Positions 18,175 through 27,604 of a DNA stretch of 64,000 bases are shown in pieces. The stretch's first letter is position 1; every line of letters starts with the position of its first letter. The stretch covers positions 1 to 64,000 of the forward strand of contig FCNR01000048.1 in the NCBI GenBank assembly GCA_900016875.1, written 5' to 3'. A program made the translations under genes and the position numbers. The notes under the pieces are model-generated. The model worked only from the letters and a program-made list of their open reading frames with translations. It was not told the DNA's origin and ran no database searches. Source of the stretch: Eubacteriaceae bacterium CHKCI004 (GTDB taxonomy: Bacteria; Bacillota; Clostridia; Lachnospirales; Lachnospiraceae).

Positions 18175-19068
18175 GTGACAAATATAGAGTACCCGCGACT
18201 GTGCGGCGGCACCTTTATGACGCTGGTAATACAGGCGTTGCTGCAGCGGAAGAAAGCAAGAGAACACTATAAGGGTGAGAGCGATAAGCTGAATGATCCG
18301 GATGTGCTTGTGGGTCTGATCACGGTTATCAATCCTGACTATGAGGATCCGGGGAAGGCTGTGCTCAAGACGAAAGCTAATGATTATAAGTCATGCAAAT
18401 TATCAACGGGACAGTATCTCCCGTTTGGAGACAAGCTGGCGATTGGGGTCTTTGACCAAAGGGTACGAAATAACTACCTGGCGGCCAGAAATGACATGTG
18501 CATCTTTGTAGATAGTTTTATCGAAACGGGAACAAAGCTGCAGAAGGATGTTCGCCTGGTGAAGGCTCTGATTGATCTGATTGAACAGGACGATAGCATT
18601 AATGACAGTGTGGAGTTCATGGTTGGTGAGAACGGAGATGCTGTCAGGAAAGATCAGCTTCGCAATCAGAAAAGAGTATGCCTTCCGTCATTCCTTCTGG
18701 GAATATGGCATTTTATAGTCGTAAATCGAAAGAATAATAAGGTAGGCCAACTTACATATGATACCTGGTGCCCTGAGAACGGTGGCGGTGCCAGAGAGTA
18801 TGAAGGATCTATGGGAGAAGACATCTCGATAGAACTGGATGTTTATACACTGAAAGCAGAGGATGAGACCGAAGATACGGAGCAGGAAGCGGAGGTTGTA
18901 GAAGATCAGCCGGAGCAGAATAATCAAGATAATCAGAACAACCAGAGGGGAGCATCCGGCACCGGACCGAACCTGCAGCAGATCAATAATCCGTTTACTT
19001 TCATACAGAACGGAGATAACAACACACAGATTGGATACATAGCGAACCAGACGATTGTAAAGAAGTGA
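18175..19068 (+). CDS. Hypothetical protein with C-terminal RHIM-like NTQIGYI motif
   Basis: GTG 18175 is chosen because CGGAGG lies 7 nt upstream; the in-frame ATG 18118 has no ribosome site. The 297-residue product has a globular domain (about residues 1-220; SFLLGIWHFIVVNRKNN, YDTWCPENGGGA), then an acidic low-complexity Glu/Gln/Asn linker, and a C-terminal segment FTFIQNGDNNTQIGYI. The next gene carries a closely matching segment near its N-terminus. Such facing motifs, with a Q-[IV]-G core after Asn/Gly residues, resemble RHIM-like bacterial amyloid signalling motifs. The globular domain is not recognised; it could be an effector or sensor. A consensus promoter lies at 18059-18087. Confidence 0.7.
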   Translation: MTNIEYPRLCGGTFMTLVIQALLQRKKAREHYKGESDKLNDPDVLVGLITVINPDYEDPGKAVLKTKANDYKSCKLSTGQYLPFGDKLAIGVFDQRVRNNYLAARNDMCIFVDSFIETGTKLQKDVRLVKALIDLIEQDDSINDSVEFMVGENGDAVRKDQLRNQKRVCLPSFLLGIWHFIVVNRKNNKVGQLTYDTWCPENGGGAREYEGSMGEDISIELDVYTLKAEDETEDTEQEAEVVEDQPEQNNQDNQNNQRGASGTGPNLQQINNPFTFIQNGDNNTQIGYIANQTIVKK

Positions 19069-19077
19069 GGATACTGA

Positions 19078-19692
19078 ATGAGTGATGAATTACAAGTACA
19101 GACTCCGACCGGTCTGCAAGTGCAGGGAAGTCCTACGTTCCAGCAGACCGGTAGTGGAAACACTCAAATCGGATACATAGGGCAGCAGATCAACCATATT
19201 ACGATGGGCGGTATGCCTCAGATCATACGACCTGCCAATCCGAATTATGAATATTACAATCTGTTTGTTATTGATCAGGAGCAGATGGATAGCCTGGTTG
19301 CAATTCCGAGACACCAGTCCCTGAACGACTATACAGTTGAGGAAGTCCGTAAAATATATGCCCTTCCAGGACTGGCAGCAGCAGAGGAAATCAAGAGACT
19401 ACCGTCATTGTTTGTTATCAGAAATCGGTACGGCAATCATACGACTCCGGATCAGTGTGCAGGGTATGGGTATATTGTGGACATCCGGCAGAAGAGCGAT
19501 ACGATTATTGTTACAGCATCGATATCACATGTGATACGGCAGGAAAAATTGAATGCTCTGGAGAGTGAACTGCAGTTGCTTCGGGCTCCGGAGAACAACG
19601 AATTGGACTGTGTTCACTGGGCAATCAAAAGGGTGAATTTACCACAACTGATACAAGAAAAGAAACTTATTGAGATTATGGATATGCTTTAA
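19078..19692 (+). CDS. Hypothetical protein with N-terminal RHIM-like NTQIGYI motif
   Basis: The 204-residue product begins 9 nt after the previous gene. Residues about 20-40 read FQQTGSGNTQIGYIGQQ, sharing the FxQxGxxNTQIGYI pattern with the C-terminus of the upstream protein. The remaining 150 residues form an unrecognised alpha/beta domain (YYNLFVIDQEQMDSL, LPSLFVIRNRYGNH, GYGYIVDIRQKSDT). The paired motifs suggest the two proteins assemble with each other. An HTH gene and an AAA ATPase gene follow with short spacing, so the four probably form one operon from the promoter at 18059. Confidence 0.7.
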   Translation: MSDELQVQTPTGLQVQGSPTFQQTGSGNTQIGYIGQQINHITMGGMPQIIRPANPNYEYYNLFVIDQEQMDSLVAIPRHQSLNDYTVEEVRKIYALPGLAAAEEIKRLPSLFVIRNRYGNHTTPDQCAGYGYIVDIRQKSDTIIVTASISHVIRQEKLNALESELQLLRAPENNELDCVHWAIKRVNLPQLIQEKKLIEIMDML

Positions 19693-19704
19693 GCGGAGGA
19701 AGAC

Positions 19705-19917
19705 ATGAGCTGGGAATACGAAGCAATGGAAGTCGAAAAATGGGTAAACCTTGAAGATATAGCGGATCACCTCAGTGTCAGCACCGATACCGTGCGGAAC
19801 TGGATCAAGAGTGGAAAGATTCCTTATTATCGTGCCGGCAAACGCTATAAATTCAGAATCAGTGAAGTCGATGAATGGCTGAAATCCGGAAAGATGAATG
19901 ACGAAAACGAAGGCTAA
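19705..19917 (+). CDS. Excisionase-family / MerR-type HTH DNA-binding protein
   Basis: The 70-residue product is almost entirely one winged-helix domain: WVNLEDIADHLSVSTDTVRN, then WIKSGKIPYYRAGKRYKF and the typical SEVDEWLKSGKM. This is the HTH_17/excisionase family. GCGGAGGAAG precedes the ATG. It could regulate the operon, or mark DNA for the neighbouring ATPase. An excisionase role for the element itself is possible, but the gene sits far from the recombinase and inside the cargo operon. Confidence 0.85.
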   Translation: MSWEYEAMEVEKWVNLEDIADHLSVSTDTVRNWIKSGKIPYYRAGKRYKFRISEVDEWLKSGKMNDENEG

Positions 19918-19933
19918 GGAAGGAAGCGGTTAT

Positions 19934-22249
19934 ATGGAGAAGAGAAAATCAGCGATAGAAAAGGTGGTAATCGAAGGCCGCTCTTATGATCATGAAGAGT
20001 TTGAGCCTACGTTTATAAACTTTTTCTTTGGAAGAAACGGTGCGGGTAAATCAACAATATCAGAAATGATCCAGGCAAATACCGGACTCACATGGAGATC
20101 CGGGCAGACTGTGGACGACTACAACGTGCTGGTTTATGATCAGCAGTTCATCAGTGATCATTTTTCTAATTTTGATGACCTTGCCGGAGTATTTACGCTG
20201 AATAAGGTGAATATTGAAACACAGAAAAAGCTGGATCAGCTTGCTAAGGATAAGGATAAGCTGCTGGGCGATCTGAGCAAGAGGAATGAATCGATAGATC
20301 AAAAGAAGCAGGCCAGAGAAGATCTTAAAGGTGAGAGTCAGACAAGAATGATGCGACTGACGGAATCCGTCAGGAAGAAGTTTGATTCTGCGATGACCGG
20401 AAAGAAGATAGCCAAAACATTCTGCCCGGAGGTGGAGAAAAAACAGCCCGTAGAGCATACAGAAGATGAGATTATGGAGTTCTATGCGGTAGCATATGGA
20501 AAGAGTGCGCAGACTTATCCATCCCTGAAGAAATCAAATGAATATCCCGGAAAGTATGACCTTTCCGGAGCGTCTTATCTTGGTCAGCCCATCGTAAGTA
20601 CAAGCGATACTCAGTTTGCCAGAGTGATGGAGAAGCTTGGAAATACAGACTGGGTCAAAGAAGGTCATACGAAATACTTAAAGAAGGCAGACGGGATATG
20701 TCCTTTCTGTCATAATCCGCTGGACCACCAGCATTTCGAGCAGGAACTGAAAGCCTGCTTCGATGAAGAATATCAGGACAGTGTAAATGCTGTGGCTGCG
20801 TTCCAGTCTGCATATACCAGCATGACGGAAGAAATGCTCAGAATACTGGATGATAATACATCCAGTGATTTTCCGCGTGCTGATTTCACTGTCTATAAGG
20901 AAAAGCTGGAACGTCTGAAAACCATTATTCATAGTAACCTTCAGTTGATTCAGAAGAAGGTTGATAAACCGGCAGAGAAAGTAGAACTGCAGGATATAGA
21001 TACCTTAGTTGCTGAGATTGATGCGATTGTCGATGAGATCAACGCTCTCATCAAAACGAATAATGATGCTTTCAACAAAAAGAAAGAGACTAAGATCAAG
21101 TGCGACAAAATGCTGTGGGAGCATCTGGCATTTCTGGTTAAAGATGAAATCGCGGATTATAAGGCGAAGGACGCTGCTATAGAAGCAGAAATCAAGGCTA
21201 TCGAAAAAGAGAAAGGTACTCTCCGTCAGAACTACCTGGACAAGGAAGCAGAGATCAAGAAGGAGAGTGGCAATACCGTTAATACGGATGAGGCTTTCGA
21301 GAGCATGAATGCCATGTTGAAGGACTCCGGCTTCCAGGGCTTCTCTCTTCGTAAGAAACCGGGTGTCAAGAACCGTTATGAGGTGGTTCGTGATGGCAAT
21401 AAGCCGGTCAAGCGTCTGAGCGAGGGCGAAAGAAACTTTATTGCATTCCTGTACTTTTATCATCTGGTTAAGGGCAGCGGTGCTGCAGATGCAGCTATCT
21501 TTACTTCGACCGGCGAAGTGACAGATGTGATGGACAGAAGAGACAAGATCGTTGTAATCGATGATCCGGTTACCAGCATGGATAGCGGCACTCTGTTCAT
21601 TGTGAGCTCCATGGTCAGGGAAATGATCAGCGTATGCCACAACAATATAGAAGTGTTGCACCCGGATATCACCGGTTCCTATATTAAGCAGATATTTATC
21701 CTGACGCACAATGCATACTTCCATCGTGAGGTCGCATACAACATGGTGGAATACTATGACTGCGTTACATTTTACATGGTAAGGAAGACCGACAACCATT
21801 CTTCCATCACACCATGCATTGAGAAGGCAAAGGAACTTTCGGAGGATGACAAGAACGTGAATCCGGTCCAGAACGCCTACACGGCACTTTGGACGGAGTA
21901 TCAGGAACTGACTTCTTCGATCCCGCTGTTGAATGTTATCCGTAGGATCCTCCAATATTATTTCCTGGAACTTTGCGGTTATCAGGGAAGTAATATCAGG
22001 GATATTATCCTGAAGAAAAACAAGAGTGAGTTCATCAAAAAGAGAGCCGATGGAACGATTGATGATACGGACTATCATCTGGCAAGTTCCATGCTTTCTT
22101 ACATTGATAATGAATGCAGCTTTATCGATGGGTTCAACCTTGTACAGGAAGCTGTGGATCCGGAGCAGTACCGTAAGGTAATGAAGAAGATTTTTGAGAA
22201 GCTGGAACAGAGCCAGCATTATCGAATGATGACACACGAAAAAGACTAA
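19934..22249 (+). CDS. RloC/PrrC-like AAA_13 ATPase with zinc-hook motif
   Basis: ATG 19934 is preferred over the in-frame ATG 19898 because AGGAAG sits 7 nt before it. The 771-residue protein is ABC/SMC-like: Walker A FFGRNGAGKSTIS near residue 35, long coiled coils with CPFCHNPL (a CxxC zinc hook) at about residue 256, signature LSEGERNFIAF, and Walker B KIVVIDDPVTSMDS. This is the AAA_13 layout of the anticodon nucleases PrrC and RloC. In the C-terminal region the usual RxxxE and NxxSH positions appear as RRILQ and NECSF, so the tRNase Glu and His may be missing. It may be an ATPase switch whose effector is one of the upstream proteins. Confidence 0.75.
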   Translation: MEKRKSAIEKVVIEGRSYDHEEFEPTFINFFFGRNGAGKSTISEMIQANTGLTWRSGQTVDDYNVLVYDQQFISDHFSNFDDLAGVFTLNKVNIETQKKLDQLAKDKDKLLGDLSKRNESIDQKKQAREDLKGESQTRMMRLTESVRKKFDSAMTGKKIAKTFCPEVEKKQPVEHTEDEIMEFYAVAYGKSAQTYPSLKKSNEYPGKYDLSGASYLGQPIVSTSDTQFARVMEKLGNTDWVKEGHTKYLKKADGICPFCHNPLDHQHFEQELKACFDEEYQDSVNAVAAFQSAYTSMTEEMLRILDDNTSSDFPRADFTVYKEKLERLKTIIHSNLQLIQKKVDKPAEKVELQDIDTLVAEIDAIVDEINALIKTNNDAFNKKKETKIKCDKMLWEHLAFLVKDEIADYKAKDAAIEAEIKAIEKEKGTLRQNYLDKEAEIKKESGNTVNTDEAFESMNAMLKDSGFQGFSLRKKPGVKNRYEVVRDGNKPVKRLSEGERNFIAFLYFYHLVKGSGAADAAIFTSTGEVTDVMDRRDKIVVIDDPVTSMDSGTLFIVSSMVREMISVCHNNIEVLHPDITGSYIKQIFILTHNAYFHREVAYNMVEYYDCVTFYMVRKTDNHSSITPCIEKAKELSEDDKNVNPVQNAYTALWTEYQELTSSIPLLNVIRRILQYYFLELCGYQGSNIRDIILKKNKSEFIKKRADGTIDDTDYHLASSMLSYIDNECSFIDGFNLVQEAVDPEQYRKVMKKIFEKLEQSQHYRMMTHEKD

Positions 22250-22337
22250 GTCCTTTTTATAGGACATATATTATGGCAAACTACACACATAAGCAATTGG
22301 TATGAATGCCTCTATTAACCTCTTGGGAGAAACATAA

Positions 22338-25217
22338 ATGTTAGAAGTAGACCGAATACAGACACTACAATATATGGGTAGTAAAAGCAGAATGCTCAAT
22401 AACATCTGCAAACCAATCATTGAAGATAAGGATATTGAGACTGTTGTGGATTTATTTGCGGGAACAGGCTCTGTTGGCTACGCATTGGCGCCATATAAAC
22501 ATATAGTAAGTAATGACTTGGAATACTATGCCTATGTTGTCAATGAAGCAATTTTAAATGGATGCAATATTGATGATGAAAACATGGATCTGTTTAGGGA
22601 AGCTGTTAAGAGAAAGTATTCCGTTTCAAGTTCATATGTTAATTACGCAATCCTTAAAGAAAAGGAGTACTTAGAAGGTGACTTGGATCATTATGCTGAG
22701 TATGCAGCATTCTCAGAAGGGACGCCGAGTATTTTTAATCCTAAAACAGATATTAGTGAATTAAAAAGCATTGAAAAACTTGTAGCATGTATTGCACCTG
22801 GAAAGAAAGAGCAAAATGTTCAGTTTCCGTGTTTGTTTTTGACATATTTTGCAAGTGCTTATTTTGGGATAAATCAATGTTGTCAAATTGATGCTATCGC
22901 ATCCCAGATATTAGAGATTGAAGAAAAAAGAATAAGAAATGTATTCTTTGCCGCCTTGATGACGGCCTTAAGTATTTGTGCTTCAACTACAACACATTTT
23001 GCTCAGTATTTAAAGGTAAAGAGTAAGGGGACATTTAGAAATATAAGGGAAAAACGGAGTCAGGATATTTTTTCATTATTTGATGATGCTCTAAAAAAGT
23101 TCGAAGAAAAAGGACTTATGAGAAAGACTGCGGCATCTCATGAATGTCATAATGTTGATTTTCTTGACTGCTTAAAGGAAATAAAACCTGATACAAAAAC
23201 TTTGGTTTATGCGGATCCGCCATATTTTAAAGAACACTATTCCAGATATTACCATGTATTGAATACACTATGCCTCTATGATTATCCTGCCCCCGCAGTA
23301 AATCCCCAGACAAAGGTATATTCAATAGGCAGATATCGCACTGAAAGAAGTGTATCAGATTTTGGAAAGAGAGCTAAAGTTTTAGAGGCATTCAGGCGGA
23401 TGATAAATGTTTGTGCAGATAAACAGTTGAAACTTGTGATCAGCTATTCGGAGAATTCGCTTGTAAAAATATATGAGCTTTTAAAATTGGCCGAAGAGAG
23501 ATATCGTGTTAAGGTCGATAAGGTTATACTAAAGCATTCCTCACAGGGAAGAGCTACCGAAACGGATCAGAGTGTTAAAGAGTTTATATTTTTCTGCGAT
23601 CAACCGGATGGTTCTGAAGTTAAAATAAAGGGTTTTTCAAATGAATTGGGGAATATAAAGCCAGTTGTCGATAATCCTGCAGGCTTCATTCACAATTATA
23701 TGGCGCGTAAACCGTATAATGTTGTATCGAAGATAATAAATAGTTTTACTGGTGAGAATGATGTTGTATTTGATCCGATGTTTGGATCGGGGACAACATT
23801 GATTGAAGCCAGTAAACTCGGAAGAAGAGCAATAGGATGTGACATTAATCCCATTGCATATAAATTGTGCAAAGTTTCTTTGGAAGATTGGGATATAGAA
23901 AAGGTAAACTGCATAGTAGACCAATTTGTGAGTTCTGTCGACGCAAAGTGCAAAGGAATTTATCGGTTTGAAGAGAATGGACAGATAAGAATTATTGAAA
24001 GATGTCACTTTGATTTAGTTGATGGAAAGCTTATACCTGTAGGCTATTGGTTCAAGGAAGAAAAAAAGGGGAAACTGTCAGGCAGAAAAAAAGGCGAGGT
24101 AAGTAATCGGTTTTGCGAGATCTATGATTCATATGCTAACAGTGAATTGGATACATTATCTAATAAATCGTTGATTCCTAATTCCAGAATCGCAATTAAG
24201 GAAAATGCGACTGTTTTTGATTACTTTTGTAATCGAAATTTGATTGTCCTTGATAAGATCTTCTCCATTCTGAATATGTTTAAGGAATGTTACGGATATG
24301 AGGTCTTAGAGGTGCTTGTGTCATCATCAATCAATCTGATTAAACTGTCAGATAAGAAAGCATCCAGTCAAATGCCATACTGGTTACCGCAAAAGAATGT
24401 AACATCAAGGAATGCGTGTTTCATTTTAAAACAAAAAGCGGAAGCAATTAAGGAGGGGCTGCTGTATTTAAAAAGTGAATGTAAAAAGAAAGTGGACGAT
24501 GGCATCCAAATCTATAATATGCCAGCACAGGATATAGGGGAAAAAGAACTGAAAAAAGACAGTATAGATTTGGTGTTAACGGATCCACCGTACACAGATC
24601 AAGTTCCATATCTGGAATATAATCAATTGTGGTTTGATCTTTTTCGAATTGAACATGAGGTTGAATATAAAAACGAACTGGTAGTATCAGATGCACCGAG
24701 CCGCAAGAAGGATTATTGTGATTTTAATCAAGTTCTTCATAAGATAATCCAACGATGTTGCAAGGCATTAAAGCCAGAAGGACTATTCATAATGTTTTAT
24801 CATACATTTGATTTGAAATCTTGGGCTAATATTTTACAAATTATGAGGGGAGAAAATTTAAGATATTTGTATCAAATTCCCACAGCTACGCCCAGAAAAT
24901 CTTTTAAGACAGTTATGTCTCCGCGTAGTACACTGGATGGCAATTATTTGCTTTTTTTCGAGAAAAGCAAGCAAATCGAAATCGTTGAATTTCCAGGCTC
25001 AAAGGATGATGCTATTTTAGCTGCATGCGAATGCGCTGAAAGGATAATTCGTTCCCGGGAAAAAGTAACAACGCAGGATCTCTATGACAGAGGTATGCTG
25101 AAGGAGGCTTTTGAATATGGATACCTAGATATTCTATCAGAGCAATATAAGACTTTTGCGGATGTTATTAAGGGTCACTTCAAGTATGCCGATGGATATT
25201 GGGAGGTAAATGATTAA
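22338..25217 (+). CDS. Tandem amino-methyltransferase: D12-class MTase fused to DPPY-type MTase
   Basis: The 959-residue protein contains two complete MTase domains. The N-terminal half resembles D12/Dam-class adenine methyltransferases: LQYMGSKSRMLNNI, SAM-binding VVDLFAGTGSVGYAL, catalytic LVYADPPYFKEHYSRYYHV. The C-terminal half is a second N6/N4 amino-MTase: VVFDPMFGSGTTLIEA and LVLTDPPYTDQVPYLEY. Its segment LVVSDAPSRKK recurs as VVISNAPSREN in the next protein, so the two are paralogous there. The gene is AT-rich compared with the surrounding phage DNA. It is the first gene of a six-gene operon; the next start codon overlaps its stop. Confidence 0.85.
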   Translation: MLEVDRIQTLQYMGSKSRMLNNICKPIIEDKDIETVVDLFAGTGSVGYALAPYKHIVSNDLEYYAYVVNEAILNGCNIDDENMDLFREAVKRKYSVSSSYVNYAILKEKEYLEGDLDHYAEYAAFSEGTPSIFNPKTDISELKSIEKLVACIAPGKKEQNVQFPCLFLTYFASAYFGINQCCQIDAIASQILEIEEKRIRNVFFAALMTALSICASTTTHFAQYLKVKSKGTFRNIREKRSQDIFSLFDDALKKFEEKGLMRKTAASHECHNVDFLDCLKEIKPDTKTLVYADPPYFKEHYSRYYHVLNTLCLYDYPAPAVNPQTKVYSIGRYRTERSVSDFGKRAKVLEAFRRMINVCADKQLKLVISYSENSLVKIYELLKLAEERYRVKVDKVILKHSSQGRATETDQSVKEFIFFCDQPDGSEVKIKGFSNELGNIKPVVDNPAGFIHNYMARKPYNVVSKIINSFTGENDVVFDPMFGSGTTLIEASKLGRRAIGCDINPIAYKLCKVSLEDWDIEKVNCIVDQFVSSVDAKCKGIYRFEENGQIRIIERCHFDLVDGKLIPVGYWFKEEKKGKLSGRKKGEVSNRFCEIYDSYANSELDTLSNKSLIPNSRIAIKENATVFDYFCNRNLIVLDKIFSILNMFKECYGYEVLEVLVSSSINLIKLSDKKASSQMPYWLPQKNVTSRNACFILKQKAEAIKEGLLYLKSECKKKVDDGIQIYNMPAQDIGEKELKKDSIDLVLTDPPYTDQVPYLEYNQLWFDLFRIEHEVEYKNELVVSDAPSRKKDYCDFNQVLHKIIQRCCKALKPEGLFIMFYHTFDLKSWANILQIMRGENLRYLYQIPTATPRKSFKTVMSPRSTLDGNYLLFFEKSKQIEIVEFPGSKDDAILAACECAERIIRSREKVTTQDLYDRGMLKEAFEYGYLDILSEQYKTFADVIKGHFKYADGYWEVND

Positions 25218-27583
25218 TGTATTGGCTATTAGATTATGATGAACAGGATCGGATAAGAGAGATCATTCTTCGATTGAATAAGAAATTGGCAAGATCTCAT
25301 AGCAGGACTCAAGCTGATCAAACATTTCCTTTTGTTGGGAGGAAAGACAGAGATATAGCTGTAGACATCATAGAGGAATTATCCCCAGAAAATGGATGGG
25401 TATGTGACCCCTTTGCTGGGTCTGGTACGTTTGTATATGCGGCTAATGATGCAAATCGGAATATTATAGCGAATGAATGGGAACCTTATGCGCATGAAAT
25501 GATGTCGGCACCGCTTGCTCCATTGCCAAGTGCAGAGGATTATTTTCAGGTTCTTGAAGATTTCAAAAAACGTGTATACGTGCAAATGGAAGAAATATAT
25601 GAGACCGTATGTCCAGATTGTGGAAAGAGGATAATGTTTGACGGGCTGTTTTTTGATAGAGATCCTGAAGAATATTACCATCCTACACCACACGAAAGAT
25701 TGGGAAAAAACAATGGAGAGAATATTATTTTTCGAGGAAAGTATAAGTGTGATTGTGGGTGCAAAGAAAAACGCTATGATAATCATGATGAATTAGTTCG
25801 AAAACGTCTTGAAACGATTAAATATGATTTCCCGGATGTTGAGTTGATAGAAAATTCTAGGCTCAATTTTACGGCACCAGAATTTACACATTATGGGGCG
25901 CTTTTTTCAATAAGACAAAAGATTGCGCTCAGTATTATCTACAAAGAGATTAATAAAATAGAAGGTAACGCAAAAAGGTTCTTTTACGACACTTTTCTTT
26001 CAATAATACATCTAGGGAAATACACTGATTATAGGAGCAAAAGCCAGGATAATCATTGCCCAGCTAATCGACTAAAAGAAACGAATCTTTATTATAGGTA
26101 TATAGAAAAACTTGATGAGCGTTGGCGTTATTTGAACGATTTTAAGAACAAAAGCAATGATACTGATATCGAAATTAGCTTTAAGGATTTTCGGGATTTT
26201 TTTGAAAGTATTGACGACGGAAGTATTGATCTGGTTTTAACAGATCCGCCGTTTGGAGACACTGCGCAATATTTTGAGCATGCACAGAGGACACACCCCT
26301 TTATACCGTATTCGTTGATTAATGATGAGGAGCGTTTAAGAAAAGAAGTTGTTATCAGTAATGCACCAAGTCGCGAGAATAAACATGGAGAAGAGCAGTT
26401 CATGCATGATATTGAGACACTGATCTCAGAAAGTTCTCGTGTTCTCAATGAGCATGGATTTCTTGCCATGTATTTCAGACCAAAACAAAGCAGCTGGATA
26501 TCAAATCTAAACCAATTAAAGCATTATGGACGGAAACATGGACTTGAACCGCTGATGGCAATCTCATTGGAAATAAATGATCCGTCAATGAGAGCATTGT
26601 CATCTGCTGCATGGACCTTTAGCAAAGACACATGTTTTGTTTTTCTAAAGCTGAAGGAAAATGAATGTAGATGGTATGACGGTGATATCGACATAGATGA
26701 AATAGTATATATAGCAGCTTCAAATGCCGCAACAGATCAGGGATACCCGTTCGTTATTAACAAGTTCAATGTGGAATTGCAGGCGCAGCTACGCAAAGCA
26801 AGATTGCTTAAATACGCATCAGCAATTTACCAGAGCAAATTCAAAGAGACATTACTACGTTTTACAATCCAAAACGGAGCACAGTATGTGCTTTCTGGTA
26901 CATCTCCTTATGACTTTATGAATAGAGAAGAAGATGCGGAAATTAGATTACGTGAATTTGCACCAATTGTATTGGAGGAATTAGGAGCAAACGAAAATGG
27001 GTTTTCCTTTGAGGACTATGTATTAAGACTTTCTACATATCTTGAAAATGGAAGCAGATCCATAATTCAAAGATTGAAGATGGTAAATCCGTTGATTACA
27101 GAAATAGTTGAAAAATATACATATACCTCAGTTGATAAAGAAACAGGGAAAGAAAGACTATACCTAAAAAAATATGCACCTCCAAAAGAGGATGAAGGCA
27201 AATGTAGTCTTTATAACATGGATCCGTATGATTTTGAAAGACTTATTGCAGAGTATTTCATTAAAAGAGGCTATGTAAAGGCTGAAACTATTGGCGGATC
27301 AGGTGATCGGGGTGTGGATGTTTTGGCCACGAATATTAATGGCAGGATCGAATTCATCCAGTGTAAGCGCTACAGAAAGGGCAGTAACATAGGATCCACT
27401 CCTATTCAAAGAGTGGATAGTATGAGAATCAGCCGAAAAGCAGAAAAGGCCTGGGTATTTACCACATCTGATTTCACTCCGGAAGGAATTGATGAAGCAA
27501 GAATTACAGGCGTAAACCTTGTAAACGGAGAAGAATTGATTAAATCATTGGATCTTTATTATCCTGGGAAATATTGCTTGTGA
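25217..27583 (+). CDS. Amino-methyltransferase fused to Mrr-type restriction endonuclease
   Basis: ATG 25217 overlaps the preceding stop by one base. The 788-residue product has SAM-binding VCDPFAGSGTFVYA and a catalytic motif LVLTDPPFGDTAQYF, separated by an inserted zinc-binding segment (CPDCGKR and CDCGC). The C-terminus is an Mrr-like PD-(D/E)xK nuclease: YDFERLIAEYFIKRGY, GGSGDRGVDVLA, IEFIQCKRYRKGS. Modification and cleavage are therefore in one chain, as in type IIC/IIG-like enzymes, although Mrr domains usually act on modified DNA. It probably works with the McrBC pair encoded next. Confidence 0.85.
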   Translation: MYWLLDYDEQDRIREIILRLNKKLARSHSRTQADQTFPFVGRKDRDIAVDIIEELSPENGWVCDPFAGSGTFVYAANDANRNIIANEWEPYAHEMMSAPLAPLPSAEDYFQVLEDFKKRVYVQMEEIYETVCPDCGKRIMFDGLFFDRDPEEYYHPTPHERLGKNNGENIIFRGKYKCDCGCKEKRYDNHDELVRKRLETIKYDFPDVELIENSRLNFTAPEFTHYGALFSIRQKIALSIIYKEINKIEGNAKRFFYDTFLSIIHLGKYTDYRSKSQDNHCPANRLKETNLYYRYIEKLDERWRYLNDFKNKSNDTDIEISFKDFRDFFESIDDGSIDLVLTDPPFGDTAQYFEHAQRTHPFIPYSLINDEERLRKEVVISNAPSRENKHGEEQFMHDIETLISESSRVLNEHGFLAMYFRPKQSSWISNLNQLKHYGRKHGLEPLMAISLEINDPSMRALSSAAWTFSKDTCFVFLKLKENECRWYDGDIDIDEIVYIAASNAATDQGYPFVINKFNVELQAQLRKARLLKYASAIYQSKFKETLLRFTIQNGAQYVLSGTSPYDFMNREEDAEIRLREFAPIVLEELGANENGFSFEDYVLRLSTYLENGSRSIIQRLKMVNPLITEIVEKYTYTSVDKETGKERLYLKKYAPPKEDEGKCSLYNMDPYDFERLIAEYFIKRGYVKAETIGGSGDRGVDVLATNINGRIEFIQCKRYRKGSNIGSTPIQRVDSMRISRKAEKAWVFTTSDFTPEGIDEARITGVNLVNGEELIKSLDLYYPGKYCL

Positions 27584-27604
27584 TATTAAGAAAAGGTGGT
27601 CACT

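Noticed and set aside
19705-19917. HTH protein as the excisionase of the element
   Set aside because: It lies in the cargo operon 44 kb from the recombinase; large serine recombinases use unrelated directionality factors, so this role is not supported.
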